DNA of 64,000 bases from contig CAIMAQ010000040.1 in NCBI GenBank assembly GCA_903839035.1, positions 1 through 64,000 on the forward strand. Reading direction: 5' to 3'. The translations under genes were made by a program, and so were the position numbers. The notes under the pieces were generated by a model, which saw only the letters and a program-made list of their open reading frames with translations, ran no database searches and was not told the origin of the DNA. The stretch comes from an uncultured Opitutia bacterium (GTDB taxonomy: Bacteria > Verrucomicrobiota > Verrucomicrobiia > Opitutales > Opitutaceae). Positions 24,611-33,089 of the stretch are shown here, in pieces; position 1 is the first letter of the stretch; every line of letters starts with the position of its first letter.

Positions 24611-26851
24611 ATGCACTCAAATGATCCCGACGCGAACTGGGTGGGTGAACTGGTGCAGTTTCTGCGGGTCCAACCCGAAATTAGCGCCGTCCGGGTGGAC
24701 CCGACCACGCAAAAGGTCTCGGTCGCCACGGTCGGTCCGGTGGATCTTACGGCGCTCGAGGCCAAGCTCGCGGCGACCATCGCCTCGGTGGAGGCGAAAC
24801 ACGCCGAAAAACTGACCAATCCCGCGCCCGCCGGCTACCTGCTGCGCCGGGAGGGCACCGCCACCGTCATTGGACGAGAAGCGTCCGAGACTGCGGAAAA
24901 ACTCTGGCTCTGGCGCGAGATGGAATGGCCGGAGATCAAGGCCGAGCCGACCCCGGAGGACCAGGAATGGCGAACACTCGCCGTGCTCGCCGCCGTCTGC
25001 GGGTTGCTGGGAATCGCGGGCGCACTGACGCCGTATTTCGTCCCGGGACTGCCCTGGCTGGCGCGGGTGCTGTTCGGCATCGCACTGGTGGCCGGTGCAT
25101 GGGATGCGGTGGTGGACACGCGCGAGAACCTGAGGGAGGGGCGGATAGACATCCATTTCCTCATGCTCGCAGTCGCCGTCGGGGCGGTCTTCATCGGCGC
25201 CTGGGGTGAGGCGGTGCTTCTCCTGTTTCTCTTCTCGGCGTCGGGCGCGATGGAGGAATACGCCCTCGACCGGACGCAACGCGAGGTCAGTGCCCTGCTC
25301 AAGACTTCACCCAAGCGTGCCACGGTGGTCGAGCCGGACGGTGTCGTGCGGGAACTGTCCGTCGGGGAACTGCAGGTGGGCCAGCGTGTGCGGGTCAAGC
25401 CAGGCGAGGCATTCGCCGCCGATGGCACCGTCGTGACAGGCCGGAGCGCGAGTGACGAATCCACGCTCACCGGCGAGGCCACGCCCGTGGAAAAGGCCAC
25501 GGGTGACAAGGTATTCAGCGGCACCCTCAATCTCTGGGGCGCGCTGGACTTCGACGTCGTGCGACTGCCGGCCGAAAGCACGCTGCAGAAAATCATCCGA
25601 CTCATTCAGACCGCCCAGAAACTCAAGGCCCCGAGTGAGCGGTTCACGGACAAATTCGGCACGGGCTACACCTATGCCGTAATCGGCGGATCTTTCGTGA
25701 TGTTCCTGGTCTGGTGGCTGGGGTTCCACCTGCCGCCGTTCACCAACACGCCCGACACCCGCTCGGCCTTTTACCGCGCGATGACGCTCATGGTCGTCGC
25801 GAGCCCGTGTGCGCTCGTGCTGTCGATCCCGTCCGCCATCCTCGCTGCGATCGCGTGGGGCGCGCGCCACGGCATCCTATTCCGCGGCGGCGCGGCGATT
25901 GAGAAGCTGGCGGAGATCAACGTCGTCGCCCTCGACAAGACCGGCACGCTCACGACGGGCGAGCTCACCGTGGTGGGTTACGAGAGTTTCCCGCCCGGCC
26001 GGGAGCAGGAGGTGATGGAGCTGGCGTACGCGCTGGAGGCCGAGTCCGAGCATCCGCTGGCGCGCGCGATTGTCCGCGATGCAAAGGCCCGGGGCGTGCG
26101 CATGCTGGAGATTGCCGATTTTCAGAACCTCGTCGGCGCAGGGGTGCGGGGCCGCTTGGGCGGTGCGCAAACCCTGCTCGGCCGGCGTGAACTGCTCGAG
26201 ACGGGTCCGCTGGCGCAATGGGCTGAGAAACTTCCGCCCGCCTCCGCCGATCTCTCGGAAATCTGGGTGGTGGGCAAGGATGTGCTGGGCCGTGTGTTAC
26301 TGCGCGACCAGATCCGCGCGGAGTCGCGGGCGGTGCTCGCCGAGTTGAAGCGACTTGGCATCCACACGGTCATGCTCACCGGCGACCGGCGGCAGGCCGC
26401 CGAGGCGGTGGCGCGGGAACTGGGGCTCGGCGAAGTGCGCGCCAATCTTTCGCCCGAACAAAAGGTCGAGGCCATCATGGAACTCCGGCAGAGTGGCGGC
26501 GGGCGCAAGGTAGCCATGGTCGGTGACGGCGTGAATGATGCGCCGTGTCTCGCCGCCGCGGATGTCGGCGTAGCCATGGGTGCACGCGGCAGTGATGCGG
26601 CGCTCGAGCAGGCCGAGGTTATCCTGATGCACGACCGCATTGAAAACTTTCTGTCGGCCGAACGGCTCAGCCGGCGGGCGCGGGCAATCATTCGGCAAAA
26701 TCTGAGCATTTCACTCGGCGTGGTGATCGTGATGGTGATCGCGACGGCGTTTGGCGCGGTGCCGCTCGCGGTCGGTGTTGCGGCCCATGAGGGCAGCACG
26801 CTAGTGGTCTGCCTCAACTCGCTGCGCCTGCTCTTCGGCCGCAACGCCTAG
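24611..26851 (+). CDS. P1B-4-type heavy-metal-transporting ATPase
   Basis: A 746-residue P-type ATPase. The ATG at 24611 starts MHSNDPDANWVGELVQFLR; residues 1-110 form a metal-domain-like ferredoxin fold without a CxxC motif. Transport-site motifs are SPCALVLSIPSA near residue 398 (SPC in place of CPC) and AAHEGSTLVV near 726. The SPC plus HEG(G/S)T pair is the signature of the P1B-4 subgroup (CoaT, CtpD, CzcP; Co, Fe or Zn export). Catalytic DKTGTLT is at about 442, the LTGEATPVEK actuator loop at about 295 and VGDGVNDAPCLAAADVGVAMG at about 637. It is divergent from the helicase and overlaps the L,D-transpeptidase tail to tail by 4 nt. Confidence 0.92.
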   Translation: MHSNDPDANWVGELVQFLRVQPEISAVRVDPTTQKVSVATVGPVDLTALEAKLAATIASVEAKHAEKLTNPAPAGYLLRREGTATVIGREASETAEKLWLWREMEWPEIKAEPTPEDQEWRTLAVLAAVCGLLGIAGALTPYFVPGLPWLARVLFGIALVAGAWDAVVDTRENLREGRIDIHFLMLAVAVGAVFIGAWGEAVLLLFLFSASGAMEEYALDRTQREVSALLKTSPKRATVVEPDGVVRELSVGELQVGQRVRVKPGEAFAADGTVVTGRSASDESTLTGEATPVEKATGDKVFSGTLNLWGALDFDVVRLPAESTLQKIIRLIQTAQKLKAPSERFTDKFGTGYTYAVIGGSFVMFLVWWLGFHLPPFTNTPDTRSAFYRAMTLMVVASPCALVLSIPSAILAAIAWGARHGILFRGGAAIEKLAEINVVALDKTGTLTTGELTVVGYESFPPGREQEVMELAYALEAESEHPLARAIVRDAKARGVRMLEIADFQNLVGAGVRGRLGGAQTLLGRRELLETGPLAQWAEKLPPASADLSEIWVVGKDVLGRVLLRDQIRAESRAVLAELKRLGIHTVMLTGDRRQAAEAVARELGLGEVRANLSPEQKVEAIMELRQSGGGRKVAMVGDGVNDAPCLAAADVGVAMGARGSDAALEQAEVILMHDRIENFLSAERLSRRARAIIRQNLSISLGVVIVMVIATAFGAVPLAVGVAAHEGSTLVVCLNSLRLLFGRNA

Positions 26852-27384
26852 TCCGCGATCCAAACCTGGTCCCCTGGGCGCACCTGCTCGAAGAGCTCGA
26901 TGATCTCGGCGTTGCGCATCAGCACGCAGCCGGCACTTATCCGCTCCCCGATGCGATCCTCGTGGTTGGTGCCATGGATGTAAACGTAGCGGCCGTGGGT
27001 ATCCACGTTGCCGCCGAGATTCACTTCCGGCTCGAGGCCGCGCAGCCAGAGGATGCGCGTGGTGATGAAATTTGTGTTCGTGTCGGCGTCGGGAAACTCG
27101 GAGTAGTGCTTGCCGGTGGGCACGCGGGACTTGAACACCACTCCCGGCGGCTGGCCCCCGCCGATGCGCTCGGCAATCTCGTGGAGGCCGCGCGGCGTGC
27201 CCAGCGAGTCCTTAATGTTCGAGGGCGGCTTGCGGGAAGTGGAGACCGCGTAGCTCCGGACCAGTTTCCGGCCGCTGAAAAACTGCAGGGTCTGCGCGCC
27301 GAGCCGCACGGCAAGAATCCGCGCTGCGGGCTTGATACCGAGGCGGGTGCAGGTTTTGGTGACCTGTTCAATCGGAGACTCCAT
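26848..27384 (-). CDS. L,D-transpeptidase (YkuD domain)
   Basis: A 178-residue protein from ATG at 27384 (MESPIEQVTKTC). The YkuD catalytic signature is clear: YIHGTNHEDRIG (His) followed by ERISAGCVLMRN with catalytic Cys. Earlier segments (ILAVRLGAQTLQFFSG, SYAVSTS, TPRGLHEIAERIGGG) fit the family beta-sandwich. These enzymes make 3-3 crosslinks in peptidoglycan or attach lipoproteins to it. No signal peptide is visible, odd for a periplasmic enzyme; some YkuD proteins with this arrangement (ErfK/YbiS-like short forms) share this. Its start codon is one base from the divergent asd start, so the promoters must overlap coding sequence. Confidence 0.88.
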   Translation of the reverse strand: MESPIEQVTKTCTRLGIKPAARILAVRLGAQTLQFFSGRKLVRSYAVSTSRKPPSNIKDSLGTPRGLHEIAERIGGGQPPGVVFKSRVPTGKHYSEFPDADTNTNFITTRILWLRGLEPEVNLGGNVDTHGRYVYIHGTNHEDRIGERISAGCVLMRNAEIIELFEQVRPGDQVWIAD

Positions 27385-27385
27385 C

Positions 27386-28432
27386 GTGAAAACATCATCC
27401 TTCACAGTCGGCATCGTCGGCGCCACGGGCGCCGTGGGTCAAGAGCTGCTTCGGCTCCTGGCGCAAAGGAAATTCCCGGTGGGCACGCTGCGGCTTTTCG
27501 CCTCGGCGCGGTCCGCGGGCAAGACCGTGGAGTTCGCCGGCAAGAAAATCACGATTGAAGAGGCCCGGCCGGGCGTGTTCGGCGACATCGACGTGGCGTT
27601 CTTCGCCGCGGGTGGACCCGTTACCCGCGCCCTCGCACCCGACGCCGTCAAGGCGGGCTGCCTCGTGATCGACAAGAGCTCGGCCCTGCGGATGGATCCG
27701 AACGTCCCGCTGGTCATTCCCGAGATCAACCCCGAGGCGCTGCGCACCCACCAGGGAATCATCGCCAACCCCAATTGCTCCACGGCCGTCACCCTCATGG
27801 GCCTGTGGCCGCTGCACCAGGCGTTCGGCCTCAAGCGCTACTTTTGCTCCACCTATCAGTCGGTCTCCGGCACCGGCGCCGAGGCCGTGCGCGAGTTGGA
27901 GAGCCAGGTGCAGGCCCATGTCGCGGGCCAGCCGATCACCCCCAAGGTTTACCGCTATCAGATCGCCTTCAACGTGATCCCGCAGGTCGATACGTTTGGC
28001 CCGGACGGGTACACCGGCGAGGAGACCAAGATGATGCTCGAGAGCCGCAAGATCATGGGCCTCCCGCAACTCCGCGTCTCGGCCACCTGCGTCCGCGTGC
28101 CGGTCGTGCGCGCGCATTCGATTGCCGTCCAGGCCGAGTTTGAGCGTCCCGTCAGCGTGGCCGCCGCCCGTGCCGCCATCGCGGCATTCCCGGGCGCGCA
28201 GCTTGTCGACGAGCCGGCCGAGGGCAAATACCCGACCCCGCTGGACTTTGCGGAAAAGGTGAAGTGTGGCGTCGGTCGCATCCGCATCGACACCGCACTC
28301 GACAATGGCCTTTCGTTTTGGGTCACCGGCGACAACCTCTGGAAGGGTGCCGCGCTCAACGCCCTGCAGAACGCCGAGTTTATGATCCGCGAGGGTCTGC
28401 TCCGGCCGAAAAGGACCCCGGTTATGACATGA
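27386..28432 (+). CDS. asd: Aspartate-semialdehyde dehydrogenase
   Basis: A 348-residue enzyme that reduces aspartyl phosphate to aspartate semialdehyde with NADPH, the branch point to lysine/diaminopimelate, threonine and methionine. The start is GTG at 27386 (VKTSSFTVGIVGATGAVG), with the GATGAVGQE nucleotide-binding loop directly after it. Catalytic Cys is in IIANPNCSTAVT; YQSVSGTGAEAVRE and the substrate-binding RVPVVRAHSI follow. Length and motifs are typical. The start lies one base from that of the divergent L,D-transpeptidase. tRNA-Val and ilvN follow downstream. Confidence 0.96.
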   Translation: MKTSSFTVGIVGATGAVGQELLRLLAQRKFPVGTLRLFASARSAGKTVEFAGKKITIEEARPGVFGDIDVAFFAAGGPVTRALAPDAVKAGCLVIDKSSALRMDPNVPLVIPEINPEALRTHQGIIANPNCSTAVTLMGLWPLHQAFGLKRYFCSTYQSVSGTGAEAVRELESQVQAHVAGQPITPKVYRYQIAFNVIPQVDTFGPDGYTGEETKMMLESRKIMGLPQLRVSATCVRVPVVRAHSIAVQAEFERPVSVAAARAAIAAFPGAQLVDEPAEGKYPTPLDFAEKVKCGVGRIRIDTALDNGLSFWVTGDNLWKGAALNALQNAEFMIREGLLRPKRTPVMT

Positions 28433-28459
28433 CCCGCGGGGCCCCGGCGGAATAATTCC

Positions 28460-28490
28460 TTGTCATAACCGCCCGGCAATCGCTTAGCTG
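28460..28490 (+). promoter_or_regulatory. Candidate promoter of tRNA-Val
   Basis: TTGTCA at 28460-28465 is identical to the -35 box proposed for tRNA(CAU). TAGCTG at 28485-28490 (19-bp spacing) is a weak -10 box. Transcription would begin a few bases before the tRNA at 28503 and could continue into ilvN. Confidence 0.35.
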
Positions 28491-28502
28491 CACCCTCGGT
28501 TC

Positions 28503-28579
28503 GGACGCCTAGCTCAGTTGGTTAGAGCATCTCGCTTACACCGAGGGGGTCGGGGGTTCGAGTCCCTCGGCGTCCACCA
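28503..28579 (+). tRNA. tRNA-Val (UAC anticodon)
   Basis: 77 nt with encoded CCA. The acceptor GGACGCC pairs with GGCGTCC. D stem GCTC/GAGC, anticodon stem TCTCG/CGAGG with loop CTTACAC (TAC at 28537-28539) and T stem GGGGG/CCCTC are all intact. It ends 27 nt before the ilvN start codon with no terminator between, so it may be the leader of the valine-pathway operon. Confidence 0.97.
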
Positions 28580-28606
28580 GTCACTTTCACCCATCCACCC
28601 CAACCC

Positions 28607-29077
28607 ATGCGACACACGATCTCCGTCATCGTTGAGAACAAGTTCGGCGTTCTGGCCCGCGTCTCCGGGATGTTTTCCGGCCGCGGCTTCAACATCGACT
28701 CCCTCAACGTCGCCCCGATGCACGACCCGTCAACCTCGCGGATCACCGTCGTCCTGAAGGGCGACGACGCCGCGCTCGACATGGTCATCAAGCAGTTGCG
28801 GAAGCTGGTCAACGTCGTCGACGTCCTCGACTTCAAGGAAGGCCAGGCCGTTGCCCGCGAGCTCGTGCTGGTCAAGGTCAAGGCGGACAACCGCACCCGC
28901 CCCGAGCTGCTCCAGATCAAGGACATCTTCCGCGCCAAGATTGTGCACCTGTCCCACGACGCTCTCATCATTGAGGCCACGGGCGACGACGAGAAGGTCA
29001 CCGCGCTGCTCGGCCTGCTCGAGCCGTTTGGCATCATCGAACTCGCCCGCACCGGCCGCCTGGCGCTCCGGCGCTGA
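28607..29077 (+). CDS. ilvN: Acetolactate synthase small (regulatory) subunit
   Basis: A 156-residue regulatory subunit of acetohydroxyacid synthase; it gives the large subunit full activity and valine feedback inhibition. The N-terminal ACT domain reads HTISVIVENKFGVLARVSGMFSGRGFNIDSL, the typical IlvN/IlvH signature with the valine-binding loop. The C-terminal half (ELVLVKVKADNRTRPELLQI, ALIIEATGDDEKV) is the second domain. The large subunit gene is not adjacent here. ilvC follows after 48 nt and a Val tRNA precedes it by 27 nt, which fits a branched-chain amino-acid operon. No Shine-Dalgarno sequence before the ATG. Confidence 0.96.
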   Translation: MRHTISVIVENKFGVLARVSGMFSGRGFNIDSLNVAPMHDPSTSRITVVLKGDDAALDMVIKQLRKLVNVVDVLDFKEGQAVARELVLVKVKADNRTRPELLQIKDIFRAKIVHLSHDALIIEATGDDEKVTALLGLLEPFGIIELARTGRLALRR

Positions 29078-29125
29078 GCCAACGCAATTTTACGTCAACC
29101 CGCATAACTTACACCGCTTCCCACC

Positions 29126-30154
29126 ATGCCCGCTAAAGTCTACACCGATAAAGACGCCGATCTCGGCGTGTTCAAAAACAAGACCCTGGCCATCCTTGGC
29201 TATGGTTCGCAGGGCCACGCCCACGCGATCAACCTGAAGGAGAGTGGCTGCAAGGTCATCATCGGCCTCTATCCGGGCTCCAAGTCCAAGGCCGTCGCCG
29301 AGCAGCACGGGTTCAAGGTTTACGACACCGCCGAGGCCGTCCGCCGCGCCGATGTCATCATGGTCGGCTTGCCCGACATGAAGCAGGCCGATGTGTACAA
29401 GCACGACATCCTGCCGAACCTGAAGAAGGGCAAGACGCTCGCGTTCAGCCACGGCCTCGCCGTGCACTTCGGCCTCATCAAGCCGCACAAGGACATCGAC
29501 ATCATCATGATCGCGCCGAAGGGCCCCGGCCACATGGTTCGCCGCCTCTATGCCGAGGGCAAGGGCATGCCGGCCTTGATCGCCGTCGCGCAGGACAAGT
29601 CCAAGACTGCCAAGAAGCAGGCGCTCGCCTGGGCCAAGGGCATCGGCTCGACCCGCGCCGGCGTGCTCCAGACCTCCTTCAAGGAAGAGGCCGAGACGGA
29701 TCTCTTCGGCGAACAGGCCGTGCTCTGCGGTGGCGCCAGCGCCCTCGTGCAGGCGGGCTTTGAGACCCTCGTCGAGGCCGGCTACCAGCCCGAGATGGCG
29801 TACTTCGAGTGCCTCCACGAGCTGAAGCTCATCTGCGACCTCATGTACGAGAGCGGTATCGCCGGCATGCGTTTCTCGATCTCCGAGACCGCCAAGTACG
29901 GTGATATCACCCGCGGCCCGCGCATCGTGAACAAGAAGACCAAGGTCGAGATGAAGAAGATCCTGAAGGAGATCCAGTCAGGCCAGTTCACCCGCGAATG
30001 GGTCAAGGAGTACAAGGGCGGCCTGAAGAAGTACAACGCGCTGCTCAAGAAGGGCGAAAAGCACCAGATCGAGAAGACCGGCGCCTACCTCCGCGGCATG
30101 ATGCCCTGGATGTCCAAGAAGAACCTCAAGGGCGTGCAGGCTTCCTACAACTAA
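29126..30154 (+). CDS. ilvC: Ketol-acid reductoisomerase (class I)
   Basis: A 342-residue enzyme, full length for class I, catalysing the Mg-dependent alkyl shift and NADPH reduction that follows acetolactate synthase in valine and isoleucine synthesis. The [17 protein letters not shown] loop (residues 25-41) binds the dinucleotide; serine in YPGSKSKAV fits NADPH use. Active-site segments include [28 protein letters not shown] and [10 protein letters not shown] with the metal-binding acids, and SETAKYGD. The stop is followed 24 nt later by a strong intrinsic terminator. Confidence 0.98.
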   Translation: MPAKVYTDKDADLGVFKNKTLAILGYGSQGHAHAINLKESGCKVIIGLYPGSKSKAVAEQHGFKVYDTAEAVRRADVIMVGLPDMKQADVYKHDILPNLKKGKTLAFSHGLAVHFGLIKPHKDIDIIMIAPKGPGHMVRRLYAEGKGMPALIAVAQDKSKTAKKQALAWAKGIGSTRAGVLQTSFKEEAETDLFGEQAVLCGGASALVQAGFETLVEAGYQPEMAYFECLHELKLICDLMYESGIAGMRFSISETAKYGDITRGPRIVNKKTKVEMKKILKEIQSGQFTREWVKEYKGGLKKYNALLKKGEKHQIEKTGAYLRGMMPWMSKKNLKGVQASYN

Positions 30155-30178
30155 CACACCGCGATTGCCAAATTCCCC

Positions 30179-30210
30179 GGGGCGCAGACACTGCTCTGCG
30201 CCCCTTTTTT
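30179..30210 (+). terminator. Strong intrinsic terminator after ilvC
   Basis: GGGGCGCAGA (30179-30188), 6-nt loop, TCTGCGCCCC (30195-30204), then six T residues. The 10-bp stem is perfect. It ends only 8 nt before the hemC start codon, so hemC must have its own promoter inside or upstream of the hairpin and a very short leader, or depend on readthrough. Confidence 0.93.
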
Positions 30211-30217
30211 ATTTCCC

Positions 30218-31072
30218 ATGAGCAAACTCATCATCGCCACGCGTAAAAGCCCGCTCGCGCTTGTTCAGACTGAGCTCGTTGCCGCGCACCTGCGATCCGC
30301 GCTCAAGGTCGAGGCGGAGCTGCTCAAGTTCGTCACCACCGGTGACCGGCAGACCGAGTGGTCGCTCGAGCAGAAGGGTGGGAAGGGGCTTTTCACCGGC
30401 GAACTCGAGCAGGCCCTGCTGCGGGGCGACGCGGATGTCGCCGTGCACAGCACCAAGGACCTGCCCGGCGAGATGCCTCCCGGGCTCAGCATTGCCGGCT
30501 ACATGCCGCGTGAAAACACCCGCGACGTACTGGTCATCCGCACGGGCCTCACCGCCCCGAAAACGATCGCCACGGGCAGTCCGCGTCGCCGGCTCCAGAT
30601 TGCGAAACTCTTTCCCGGGGTGGAATTCTCGGAGATCCGCGGCAACGTCGACACCCGGCTGCGCAAGATTGCCGACCAGCATGTCGCCGATGCCACGATC
30701 CTCGCGGCGGCCGGCCTGAACCGGCTGGGGTTCACCCGCTGGCCCGGACTTGATTTTCGCCCGCTGCCGTTTGACCAGATGGTGCCCGCCGTGGGGCAGG
30801 GCGCCATTGCCATCCAAAGCCGCACGGCCGATGCCGCCCGGTTCGCCCCGGTGTTTGATGCGGCGACCGCGCGCGGCATCAACCTCGAGCGGGCCTTCCA
30901 AAACGCGATGGGCGGCGGCTGCCACACGGCCTTCGGCGTGCACGCCGAAGGCCACGAGCTGTTCTTCTTCCATGAGCAAACCGGCCTACGCCGGCTGCCA
31001 CTGGCCCCGGCGGATTTTGACGCTCCAACGGCCACGGCGGCGCGGATCCTCCATTCCCTCGGACTAAAATGA
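30218..31072 (+). CDS. hemC: Hydroxymethylbilane synthase (porphobilinogen deaminase)
   Basis: A 284-residue enzyme joining four porphobilinogen units into hydroxymethylbilane in tetrapyrrole synthesis. The N-terminus IIATRKSPLALVQTELV, the segment GLFTGELEQALL, the VHSTKDLPGEMP loop, the ATGSPRRRLQ arginine motif and the NAMGGGCHTAFGVHAE motif with the cofactor-carrying cysteine are all present. It is slightly shorter than the E. coli enzyme (313 residues), mainly at the C-terminus. Its stop overlaps hemD by 4 nt. The start codon lies right behind the ilvC terminator. Confidence 0.96.
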   Translation: MSKLIIATRKSPLALVQTELVAAHLRSALKVEAELLKFVTTGDRQTEWSLEQKGGKGLFTGELEQALLRGDADVAVHSTKDLPGEMPPGLSIAGYMPRENTRDVLVIRTGLTAPKTIATGSPRRRLQIAKLFPGVEFSEIRGNVDTRLRKIADQHVADATILAAAGLNRLGFTRWPGLDFRPLPFDQMVPAVGQGAIAIQSRTADAARFAPVFDAATARGINLERAFQNAMGGGCHTAFGVHAEGHELFFFHEQTGLRRLPLAPADFDAPTATAARILHSLGLK

Positions 31073-31863
31073 GCGAGCTCCCCCTTGCCGGACGGCGCAT
31101 CGTCCTGACTCGCGCCAGCGACCAGAATTCCGAGCTGCATACCAAGCTCGCCGCCCTGGGGGCTGAGGTCTTGGAGCTGCCGCTCATCCGCGTGAGCAAG
31201 TCGGTGAAGAACGACGATCTCGCCGAGGTTTTCCCCGAGCTGGGCGGCTACGACTGGCTCGCGTTCACGAGTGCGAACGGCGTGCGCTTTTACTTCGAGG
31301 AGTTTTTCCGGGTGTTCGACGACATCCGGTCGCTCGGCCTGATTCGCATCGCGTGTGTCGGTGAGGCCACGGGTCGGGCGGTCACGGCATTGCACCTGAA
31401 GGTGGAATGCCAGCCGGCCACCGCTACCGCCGAGGCCTTGGCCGCGGAACTCATCGCCACCGGCAGCCTAGACCACGCCAAGATCCTGGTCGTCACGGGC
31501 AACCAGAACCGCGAGGTCCTCGTGTCGAAACTCGAGGAAGCCCGCGCCATCGTGGACTGCCTCCAGGTTTACCAGACGACCAAAAATGATCTCGGCGCCG
31601 ACCCGGCGGCCGCGGACTTTCGCGCCCGCGGTGCGGATGCGATCCTCTTCGCCAGTTCCTCCGCGGTGCAGTCGTTTGCGGACCAGGCTGGAGCGCTCCA
31701 GCTGGCCAAGGACGCGCAGCGCCCGCTCGCTGGCAGCATCGGGCCGCAGACCAGCGAGACGATGAAGAAGGTCGGGCTCCCGATTGATTTTACCGCCAAG
31801 CTGCCGGGCTTGGACCCGCTGGTCGCCGCCACCGTAAAGGCGCTGGGCGCGTGCAAGAAGTGA
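31069..31863 (+). CDS. hemD: Uroporphyrinogen-III synthase
   Basis: A 264-residue two-domain protein that inverts ring D and closes hydroxymethylbilane to uroporphyrinogen III. Sequence conservation in this family is low; recognisable parts are RRIVLTRASDQNSELHTKL at the start, DWLAFTSANGVRFYFEEF, IACVGEATGRAV, ILVVTGNQNREVL and the later DAILFASSSAVQSFADQ with SIGPQTSETMKK. Position immediately after hemC, with a 4-nt overlap, supports the call strongly. No fused methyltransferase domain. Confidence 0.93.
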   Translation: MSELPLAGRRIVLTRASDQNSELHTKLAALGAEVLELPLIRVSKSVKNDDLAEVFPELGGYDWLAFTSANGVRFYFEEFFRVFDDIRSLGLIRIACVGEATGRAVTALHLKVECQPATATAEALAAELIATGSLDHAKILVVTGNQNREVLVSKLEEARAIVDCLQVYQTTKNDLGADPAAADFRARGADAILFASSSAVQSFADQAGALQLAKDAQRPLAGSIGPQTSETMKKVGLPIDFTAKLPGLDPLVAATVKALGACKK

Positions 31864-31992
31864 GCCGCGGCCACACCTGGCCACGACTCATCGCTTAACT
31901 CTTGCCGGGGAATCCTGCGGACGAGCTGAATCAGGAAAGGACTTTGGCGGATTGCCATCGCTGGCTGAACCGGCCATCTTGGACCTCTTCCC

Positions 31993-33087
31993 ATGAAAGT
32001 TCCTTTTCTCGATCTCAGCCTGCAACACCGAGCGCTTCGCACCGAGGCACTGGCCGCCCTTGCGGCCACTTATGACGCCACCCGGTTCTGTCTCGGGAAA
32101 GATGTGGAGGACTTTGAGAAGAATTTCGCCAGCACCCTCGGATATGCCCGCGTGCTGGGTATGAACAGCGGCACCGCACCGCTGCACGTCGCCTGCATGC
32201 TGGCGGGCTTCGGCCCGGGGGATGAGGTCATCACCGCGCCGTTCACCTTCATCTCCTCGGCGTGGGGTATCAATTACGTCGGCGCCAAGCCGGTTTTCGC
32301 CGACATCGAGGAGGGTACTTTCAACCTTGATCCCGCCAAACTCGCGGCGGCGATCACGCCTCGGACCAAGGGAATCATTGTCGTTCACCTCTTTGGGCAG
32401 CCGGCGCGAATGGACGAGATCATGGCCGTCGCGAAACAGCACGGCCTCTTCGTCATCGAGGACTGCGCGCAGGCGGTCGGCGCCAAATACCAAGGCACCC
32501 CGGTGGGCGTCTTCGGTGATGTCGGCACGTTTAGTTTCTACCCGACCAAGAACCTCGGCGGCTGTGGCGAAGGTGGCGCCTTTGTCTCGCGGCGCGAGGA
32601 ACTGCTGACCAAGGCCCGCCACATCCGCGTGCACGGCTCGGACCGCCGCTACTACCACGACATTGTCGGCGGCAATTTCCGCATGGATGGCTTCCAGGGT
32701 GCGCTGCTTAACGTCAAGCTGCCGCACCTTGCCACGTGGACCGCGCGCCGTCAGGCCATCGCCGCGTACTACCTGGCCGGAATCAAACTCGCCGATGTTC
32801 GCCTGCCGGACCAGCCGGGCTACGGAAAATCCGTCTTTCACCAGTTCACGATCCGCCACCCGCGCCGCGATGCCCTCCGTGAGCACCTCACGAAGCATGA
32901 GATTGGCTCCGACTTGATCTATCCTGTGCCGCTGCACCTGCAGAAATGCTATGCCAACCTGGGTTATGGCCCGGGCTCCTTCCCGGTGTCGGAAAAGGCC
33001 GCTGCCAGCTGCGTCAGTCTGCCCATCTTTCCCGAGCTGACGGACGCCCAGCTCGAGCATGTCATTGCGAGGATCAACGCATTTTAA
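31993..33087 (+). CDS. DegT/DnrJ/EryC1/StrS-family sugar aminotransferase
   Basis: A 364-residue PLP-dependent enzyme of the family that aminates keto-sugars on nucleotide carriers. Typical segments: PFLDLSLQHRAL at the start, LGMNSGTAPLHVA, VITAPFTFISSAWGI, VHLFGQPARMDEI, VIEDCAQAVGAKYQG (PLP Asp) and TFSFYPTKNLGGCGEGGA with the Schiff-base lysine. The C-terminal DLIYPVPLHLQKCY is also characteristic. Substrate cannot be read from sequence. It is followed 2 nt later by trpF, an odd pairing, and preceded by 129 nt without a gene. Confidence 0.93.
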   Translation: MKVPFLDLSLQHRALRTEALAALAATYDATRFCLGKDVEDFEKNFASTLGYARVLGMNSGTAPLHVACMLAGFGPGDEVITAPFTFISSAWGINYVGAKPVFADIEEGTFNLDPAKLAAAITPRTKGIIVVHLFGQPARMDEIMAVAKQHGLFVIEDCAQAVGAKYQGTPVGVFGDVGTFSFYPTKNLGGCGEGGAFVSRREELLTKARHIRVHGSDRRYYHDIVGGNFRMDGFQGALLNVKLPHLATWTARRQAIAAYYLAGIKLADVRLPDQPGYGKSVFHQFTIRHPRRDALREHLTKHEIGSDLIYPVPLHLQKCYANLGYGPGSFPVSEKAAASCVSLPIFPELTDAQLEHVIARINAF

Positions 33088-33089
33088 TC

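Noticed and set aside
27386-28607. Lysine or other amino-acid riboswitch before asd or ilvN
   Set aside because: There is no leader before asd (one base to the divergent gene), and the ilvN leader is occupied by a tRNA.
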